DNA from: Gammaproteobacteria bacterium
Lineage (GTDB): Bacteria; Pseudomonadota; Gammaproteobacteria; Burkholderiales; Burkholderiaceae_E
Assembly (NCBI GenBank): GCA_030425615.1
Contig: JAUIAI010000272.1
Span: 1 to 5,114, forward strand
Direction: 5' to 3'
DNA: 5,114 bases
The notes under the pieces were generated by a model. That model had not been told where the DNA came from and ran no database searches. It saw nothing but the letters and a program-made list of their open reading frames with translations. The first letter of the stretch is position 1; each line of letters opens with the position of its first letter. Positions 1-3,369 of the stretch are shown here, one piece after another. A program made the translations under genes and the position numbers.

Positions 1-107
1 ATCGGCGCTCAAGTCCGACGCCGCGGGTACCGATAGTGACGGTCATGACACGAACCCCCGCACGAATTGCCCTGCTCGCAACCACCGCACTGCTCGTCGC
101 TGCGTGC

Positions 108-152
108 GGCGGAGGCGACGACGAAGGCCAGCCAGTGTTCGAAGGTCATCAT
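108..152 (-). pseudogene. Possible 5' fragment of a LysE/RhtB-family exporter gene
   Basis: Reading leftward from tandem ATG codons at 152 and 149 gives MMTFEHWLAFVVASA, which resembles the start of LysE/RhtB-family amino-acid exporters as I recall them (M-T-x-E-x-W-L-A-F, then a hydrophobic helix). After ~15 residues the frame loses all hydrophobicity and becomes Cys/Gly/Arg-rich until a stop at 9-11, so the expected first helix and its PGP-type motif are absent. The start lies 22 bp after the repaired stop of the LEA14-like gene on the same strand, a spacing that fits an operon. No Shine-Dalgarno is evident. The match is short and from memory, so chance similarity is possible. If real, the remainder was removed at the same junction that cuts the rightward lipoprotein gene. 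Confidence 0.3.
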
Positions 153-769
153 GGGTGCCCGCCCGACCCGCAGGTCAGCGAGTCGCGGCCGGCGGGCGTG
201 CCCCGGCCGGACCGGCGGGCGCCGGAAACTCCAGACGGCCTTCGCTCTCGAAGCGCACGGCTGCCCCCCCGGACGCCGCGCCGAGTTTTCCCGTCAACGC
301 ATGATGCTCGACGGCCTGCCCTATGCGTTGACGCCGCGCCGATTTTTCCCGTCAACGCATAGGGCAGGCCGTCGAGCATCTCGCCACGCTCCAGCCGCCC
401 GGCGCCTGCGAGGGCCTGACGCAGTGCGCTGAAGAGCGAGATCGTGACCGGCACTTCGATCAGCGCCTCGCCGAAGCGTTCGATGGTGCCGCGCTGCTGG
501 CTCACGCCGCTGCCCAGCCCGCGACCGTCCAGATCGAGCGACACGGAAACCCCGTCGTACTCGATGGGATGCTCGCCCGGATTCTGGACACGCATGCGTA
601 CACCGAAGCGAAGCTCCAGCCCCTCGCTCGGCAGGGGCTGGAGCCCGACGATCCTGACCACGGGCGGATCGACGGGCGCCAGTGCCGCGCAACCGGCGAG
701 CGCGAGCGTCAGGACGACCACGGCCAGCCGGGAGAACGAACCGATGGAAGAGGCGAAGGATGCGGGCAT
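149..769 (-). CDS. LEA14-like (LEA_2/WHy domain) lipoprotein, C-terminus frameshifted by a 58-bp insertion
   Basis: The product is a probable membrane-anchored lipoprotein of the LEA14-like group, proteins with a small beta-sandwich whose bacterial role is poorly defined. Residues 12-27 form a lipoprotein signal with lipobox LALAGC, so Cys27 would be the lipidated residue. Residues ~36-125 carry the domain: VRIVGLQPLPSEGLELRFGV, then RVQNPGEHPIEYDGVSVSLD, the L-x-G-x-G-x-S strand and a VPVTI strand. The frame is normal to about Ser147 (codon at 329-331). It then reads through a duplicated and inverted segment into Arg-rich nonsense, ending at 149-151. Deleting 58 bp (for example 303-360) restores a frame ending ...AAVRFESEGRLEFPAP... 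with a stop at 175-177, matching the usual end of the family. The gene is therefore either recently broken or misassembled. It is divergent from the chemoreceptor gene. ATG at 769 is chosen because it gives a compact signal peptide; no strong ribosome binding site is seen. Confidence 0.8.
   Translation of the reverse strand: MPASFASSIGSFSRLAVVVLTLALAGCAALAPVDPPVVRIVGLQPLPSEGLELRFGVRMRVQNPGEHPIEYDGVSVSLDLDGRGLGSGVSQQRGTIERFGEALIEVPVTISLFSALRQALAGAGRLERGEMLDGLPYALTGKIGAASTHRAGRRASCVDGKTRRGVRGGSRALRERRPSGVSGARRSGRGTPAGRDSLTCGSGGHP
272..360. repeat. 31-bp direct repeats (272-302 and 330-360), one mismatch
   Basis: The two copies begin GACGCCGCGCCGA and end CCCGTCAACGCAT. They differ at a single base (G at 285, T at 343) and are offset by 58 bp with 27 bp between them. 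They lie inside the 3' part of the LEA14-like gene. Because 58 is not a multiple of three, one repeat unit plus the intervening segment shifts the reading frame. Confidence 0.95.
303..380. repeat. Perfect 31-bp inverted repeat with 16-nt loop
   Basis: The left arm (303-333) begins GATGCTCGACGG and the right arm (350-380) is its exact reverse complement, ending CCGTCGAGCATC. The loop is 334-349 (CCGCGCCGATTTTTCC). Pairing stops at 302/381 (T opposite T). The right arm is the native coding sequence of the LEA14-like gene (minus-strand MLDGLPYALT); the left arm is an inverted copy of it. A transcript would form a very stable hairpin, but its position inside a coding region and its derivation from that gene argue for a mutational or technical origin rather than a designed terminator. 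Confidence 0.95.
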
Positions 770-830
770 GGTGATCGTGGGAACGGTCTGGAACGCGGAC
801 GGCGCCGCTCGGGGCCGCGAAGCACGGTCC

Positions 831-856
831 GAAAGGCGGACTGGCCGGACCGATTA
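831..856 (+). promoter_or_regulatory. Weak candidate sigma-28 (FliA)-type promoter for the chemoreceptor gene
   Basis: GAAA at 831-834 is followed, after 14 bp, by ACCGATTA at 849-856. The flagellar sigma-28 consensus is TAAA-N15-GCCGATAA, so the -10-like part matches six of eight positions, while the -35-like part and the spacing are imperfect. Chemoreceptor genes are common sigma-28 targets, which is the only reason to mention it. It would leave a leader of about 90-110 nt before the start codon. Confidence 0.2.
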
Positions 857-858
857 TC
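853..858 (-). promoter_or_regulatory. Weak -10-like hexamer for the LEA14-like gene
   Basis: On the minus strand this reads GATAAT, close to the TATAAT consensus, about 85 bp before the lipoprotein start at 769. No convincing -35 element is found 16-18 bp upstream of it. It is among the most AT-rich spots in the divergent intergenic region 770-946, which otherwise holds nothing I recognise. Confidence 0.2.
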
Positions 859-926
859 GCCGCGAACGGGGTCGGCCGGCTGTCTCGTCGCTTTTGGTCG
901 GATCGATTCTTCCGGATCCCTGCATT

Positions 927-940
927 GTCTCATTCGAGAC
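927..940. repeat. Small dyad just before the chemoreceptor gene
   Basis: GTCTC (927-931) and GAGAC (936-940) are exact reverse complements separated by ATTC. The dyad sits directly before the GTG 947 / ATG 971 starts and includes the weak GAG that could serve GTG 947, so a hairpin could mask that site. A five-base stem is short enough to be chance. Confidence 0.3.
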
Positions 941-970
941 TGATTAGTGACCCGCCTGCCCTGTCCTTCC

Positions 971-2398
971 ATGAACCGAGACGATTACCTGCCGTCAGCG
1001 AACCGCCTTCATGCCGCCGTCATCGGCGGACTGGGACTGGCGAACCTGATCATCGCGCATCAGTTCGCCAACCTGTCCGAGACGTGGCTGCCCACGGTGC
1101 TCGTGGCACTGGCCGCGGCGCTCTGGACCTGGCAGATGCCCCGTTCGCGCGCCTCGCTGTGGCTGATCCCGGTGCTGGGCATGGCGATGGTGGGGTTGCA
1201 CATCAACGCCGCCCGCGGGCTGCCCGAGACCCACTTTGCGGTGTTCGCCTACATGGGCGCCCTGCTCGCCTACAGGCACTGGCTGCCGATCCTGGCGAGT
1301 GCGGCCGCCATCGCCGTTCATCATGTCGTGGTCAACGAATTGCAGGCCCTCGGCCTGCCCGTCTATTGCTTCGGCGAGGCCAGCCGTTTCCGGGTCGTCC
1401 TGCACGCCACCTACGTCATTGTGCAAGCCGTGATCCTGGTCGGAATGGCGCGCAGCATGGCCCGCGCGTTCGCGGAAGGGGACGAATCCTCCCGCCTGTT
1501 CATGCATGTCACCCGGGAACGCGGCCACTTCGATCTCGACGTGACCACGGAGCAGGTTGCGACCGACGCCGGACGGGCCGGGCGGGACACCCTGGTCTCG
1601 CTGGGATCCGCCATTGCCAGATTGCGCGATCAACTGGACCAGGCGCTCGAGGGCACGCGCCGTATCCGCGAACACAACGACCACCTGAACGCGCGCACCG
1701 CCGAGCAGGTCCGCGACCTGACGCATGCCGACGACACGGTCTCGAGCATCGCCAGTTCGGCGACCCGCAACGAACAGGCCGCGGTCAGCGCCGACGAACA
1801 TCTGGCCACGATCCTGTCGAGCATGGACGAGGGCGGCCGCCTGATGAGCGAGCTGCAGGCGAAGATGACCGAAGTGTCCAGCTTCTCCGAGCGCATCAAC
1901 GACATCGTCGGTGTCATCGACGGCATTGCCTTCCAGACCAACATCCTCGCACTGAACGCGGCGGTCGAGGCCGCGCGCGCCGGTGAACAGGGCCGCGGAT
2001 TCGCGGTCGTCGCCTCCGAGGTGCGTTCGCTGGCCCAGCGGGCGGCCGGCTCCGCCCGGGAGGTCCGTACGCTGATCGAACAATCCGGCGGCGCCGTCAG
2101 CGCCTCGACCCTGCTCGCCCACCAGACTGGTGAGAACGTCCGGGACCTCCTGGCGGCCAGCACGGCGATGCGTGACGTGATCACCACGATCCGGACGTCC
2201 TCGACCGAGCAGTCGGACGCGGTCGGGGAAGCCCGGCGCCGGATCTCGGCACTGCGCGACGCCGCCGAGCAGAACGCGGGCTTCACGGCCGAGTCGGCCC
2301 GGATCTCGGTCGAGTTCTCCGGGGACATCGGGCACATCGCACAGGAACTGCATCAGTTCCGGACGTCCGACCCGGGCGACGCGGGCCAGGGGCGTTGA
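971..2398 (+). CDS. Methyl-accepting chemotaxis protein with six-helix membrane sensor
   Basis: This is a chemoreceptor that would signal to CheA/CheW at the cytoplasmic face (475 residues). Six membrane helices fill the N-terminus (about residues 12-32, 39-55, 61-78, 88-102, 104-121 and 142-162), with only short loops and no periplasmic ligand domain. Histidines lie in or at the ends of these helices: His76, His88, the pair His117-His118, and His145. A long coiled coil follows. The signalling hairpin tip is unmistakable at about 309-360: INDIVGVIDGIAFQTNILAL, then NAAVEAARAGEQGRGFAVVA and SEVRSLAQRAA. The stretch at 180-225 may be HAMP-like but is not typical. There is no C-terminal CheR-binding pentapeptide; the end is AGQGR. 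ATG 971 is chosen, but GTG 947 (eight more residues) is a real alternative because a weak GAG at 936-938 lies 8 nt before it. The gene ends 116 bp before the redox operon on the same strand. Confidence 0.93.
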   Translation: MNRDDYLPSANRLHAAVIGGLGLANLIIAHQFANLSETWLPTVLVALAAALWTWQMPRSRASLWLIPVLGMAMVGLHINAARGLPETHFAVFAYMGALLAYRHWLPILASAAAIAVHHVVVNELQALGLPVYCFGEASRFRVVLHATYVIVQAVILVGMARSMARAFAEGDESSRLFMHVTRERGHFDLDVTTEQVATDAGRAGRDTLVSLGSAIARLRDQLDQALEGTRRIREHNDHLNARTAEQVRDLTHADDTVSSIASSATRNEQAAVSADEHLATILSSMDEGGRLMSELQAKMTEVSSFSERINDIVGVIDGIAFQTNILALNAAVEAARAGEQGRGFAVVASEVRSLAQRAAGSAREVRTLIEQSGGAVSASTLLAHQTGENVRDLLAASTAMRDVITTIRTSSTEQSDAVGEARRRISALRDAAEQNAGFTAESARISVEFSGDIGHIAQELHQFRTSDPGDAGQGR

Positions 2399-2440
2399 CA
2401 CGCTTCGGGCGTTGAGACGGATCGGGCGCTGACCGGATCC
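2390..2440 (+). repeat. Three imperfect 17-bp tandem repeats between chemoreceptor and redox operon
   Basis: The units are GGGCGTTGACACGCTTC (2390-2406), GGGCGTTGAGACGGATC (2407-2423) and GGGCGCTGACCGGATCC (2424-2440). Units 1 and 2 agree at 14 of 17 positions. Unit 3 keeps the GGGCG(T/C)TGA core, then aligns with a one-base shift. The array starts within the last codons of the chemoreceptor gene and includes its stop (2396-2398). It ends about 75 bp before the cytochrome gene, where operator sites for the redox operon could lie. No regulator is identified. Confidence 0.6.
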
Positions 2441-2455
2441 GCCCGCCACTGGGCG
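2423..2455 (+). other. Overlapping alternative short stem-loops after the chemoreceptor gene
   Basis: CGGGCG (2423-2428) can pair with CGCCCG (2440-2445) across an 11-nt loop. CGCCC (2440-2444) can instead pair with GGGCG (2451-2455) across six bases. The two hairpins exclude each other. Neither is followed by a T-run, so this is not a convincing intrinsic terminator, and short GC stems arise easily by chance here. Confidence 0.25.
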
Positions 2456-2514
2456 AACCGGCTGTCCACCCCGTGGGGCACAATGGGACATCGTTCGGTT
2501 CCCGCGGCCAGCCA

Positions 2515-3312
2515 ATGCCCGAAGTCGATTCCGCCCTCCGCCGCCCAGACCTGTCCGATCGAAGGCTGATCGGACTGGTGGTCGCCGCGCTGGTGCTGCT
2601 CGCCGTGGCGGCGCTCGCCGCGCCGACGCTGCCGGCGCACTGGCAGCGCCCGGGGTCGCCGCTGCTGCAGTCGGCGGCCATCATCGGATCGTTGCTGCTG
2701 CTCGTGCCTTTCGTCTTCTCGCTGGGCAAACGGGCGGGCGTCAGCCGTGTGCCGAACCGGCTGTTCGTTGCCCATGTCGGGGCCAGCCTGCTGGGCATGG
2801 TGCTGGTGGGGGCTCATGCGCTTGCGGGCCATGGCGGCCCGCCGCTGGCCATCGTCGCGAGCCTGGTGCTGCTCGCCCTGACCGGCGTCTATGCGCGCCT
2901 CCGGGTGGCGGGAAGCATGGCCGCCACGCTCGGCACGAAGACAGCTCCGTTCGCTGCGCCGGACCCCGCCCTCAGGGAGCGCCTTCGCAGCCTCATCGCG
3001 CGCAAGCGCACCGTACTCGAACGGCTCGATCCCGCCGCCAGCGAGGCGGTCTTCTCGGTCACCCTCGCCCACTGGCTGCGCGCGCCCCGGCTGTCGCTCG
3101 CCTACGTTCGTCTGGCCCGCGAGGAAGCACGACTGATCGGGGCACGCGCTTCGGTCGGATGGGTACAGGCCTGGTGGCGGCCGCTGCACCTCGCCCTGGC
3201 CTGGTTCTTCCTGGCCGCCCTGCTGCTCCACGTGGTCGTGGTCACGCTGTTCGCCGGCTATGCGGCGGACGGGCCGGTCTACTGGTGGCACCTGACGGAC
3301 TGGGGCCGATGA
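2515..3312 (+). CDS. Predicted di-haem cytochrome b-like membrane subunit of a molybdoenzyme complex
   Basis: This is probably the membrane anchor that passes electrons between the quinone pool and the FeS/molybdenum protein encoded next (265 residues). Five hydrophobic helices are visible: about residues 18-39, 50-70, 82-105, 109-130 and 224-250. Helix 3 carries His87 and His101, and helix 5 carries His225 and His239. In each pair 13 residues lie between the histidines, the spacing that in cytochrome b proteins holds two stacked haems across the membrane. Between helices 4 and 5 is a ~90-residue charged segment (RERLRSLIARKRTVLERLD and onward), a likely docking surface. The C-terminus is aromatic (YWWHLTDWG). 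I do not recognise it as NrfD-, DmsC- or NarI-type, and the family is not certain. ATG 2515 is preferred; GTG 2473 would add 14 polar residues, and neither start has a clear ribosome binding site. The next gene starts 57 bp downstream. Confidence 0.75.
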   Translation: MPEVDSALRRPDLSDRRLIGLVVAALVLLAVAALAAPTLPAHWQRPGSPLLQSAAIIGSLLLLVPFVFSLGKRAGVSRVPNRLFVAHVGASLLGMVLVGAHALAGHGGPPLAIVASLVLLALTGVYARLRVAGSMAATLGTKTAPFAAPDPALRERLRSLIARKRTVLERLDPAASEAVFSVTLAHWLRAPRLSLAYVRLAREEARLIGARASVGWVQAWWRPLHLALAWFFLAALLLHVVVVTLFAGYAADGPVYWWHLTDWGR

Positions 3313-3357
3313 CGGGCGCGGCCGGCACGTCGTCGCTCCGGCGAACCATCGAGTCAC

Positions 3358-3361
3358 GGAG
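3358..3361 (+). promoter_or_regulatory. Ribosome binding site for the fused molybdoenzyme gene
   Basis: GGAG lies 8 nt before ATG 3370. It fixes this start over the overlapping ATG at 3309, which is in another frame and leads into an Arg-rich shadow reading. Confidence 0.7.
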
Positions 3362-3369
3362 ACGACGAC

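Larger units (their letters stand above)
45..362 (+). pseudogene. 5' fragment of a lipoprotein gene, reading into unrelated sequence
   Basis: The first ~24 codons look like a genuine lipoprotein signal: a basic start (MTRTPAR), a hydrophobic stretch, and a lipobox in IALLATTALLVAAC followed by GGG. The frame then stays open to 362, but residues after ~25-30 are arginine/proline-rich and have no domain character. That part lies antisense to the 3' end of the LEA14-like gene and crosses the palindrome at 303-380, as expected of a chance open frame in GC-rich DNA. ATG at 45 is preferred over GTG at 36 because it sits directly before the basic n-region; no clear ribosome binding site is visible. 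I infer that only about 45-116 derives from a real lipoprotein gene and that the rest of that gene has been lost at a junction near 108-116. A very small genuine lipoprotein cannot be excluded. Confidence 0.35.

Noticed and set aside
303..380. Inverted repeat as an intrinsic terminator, or as a CRISPR or insertion-sequence end
   Set aside because: It is built from an inverted copy of the surrounding coding sequence, has no T-run after the stem, no repeat-spacer series and no transposase.
444..947. Plus-strand frame opposite the LEA14-like gene
   Set aside because: Ser/Pro/Arg-rich antisense shadow of a recognisable lipoprotein gene, with no signal or motif of its own.
925..1986. Plus-strand frame overlapping the chemoreceptor in another frame
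   Set aside because: Arg/His/Gly-rich alternative reading of the chemoreceptor; it ends inside the signalling hairpin region.
2395..2423. TTGACA at 2395-2400 as a -35 element for the cytochrome gene
   Set aside because: It matches the consensus, but the sequence 16-18 bp downstream (around CGGATC) does not resemble a -10 element. It is part of the 17-bp repeat core.
995..2515. Long open frame on the minus strand (506 codons) opposite the chemoreceptor gene
   Set aside because: It is exactly antisense to a clear chemoreceptor with intact motifs. Its translation is Arg/Gly/Asp-rich with no domain character, as is common for mirror frames in GC-rich genes.
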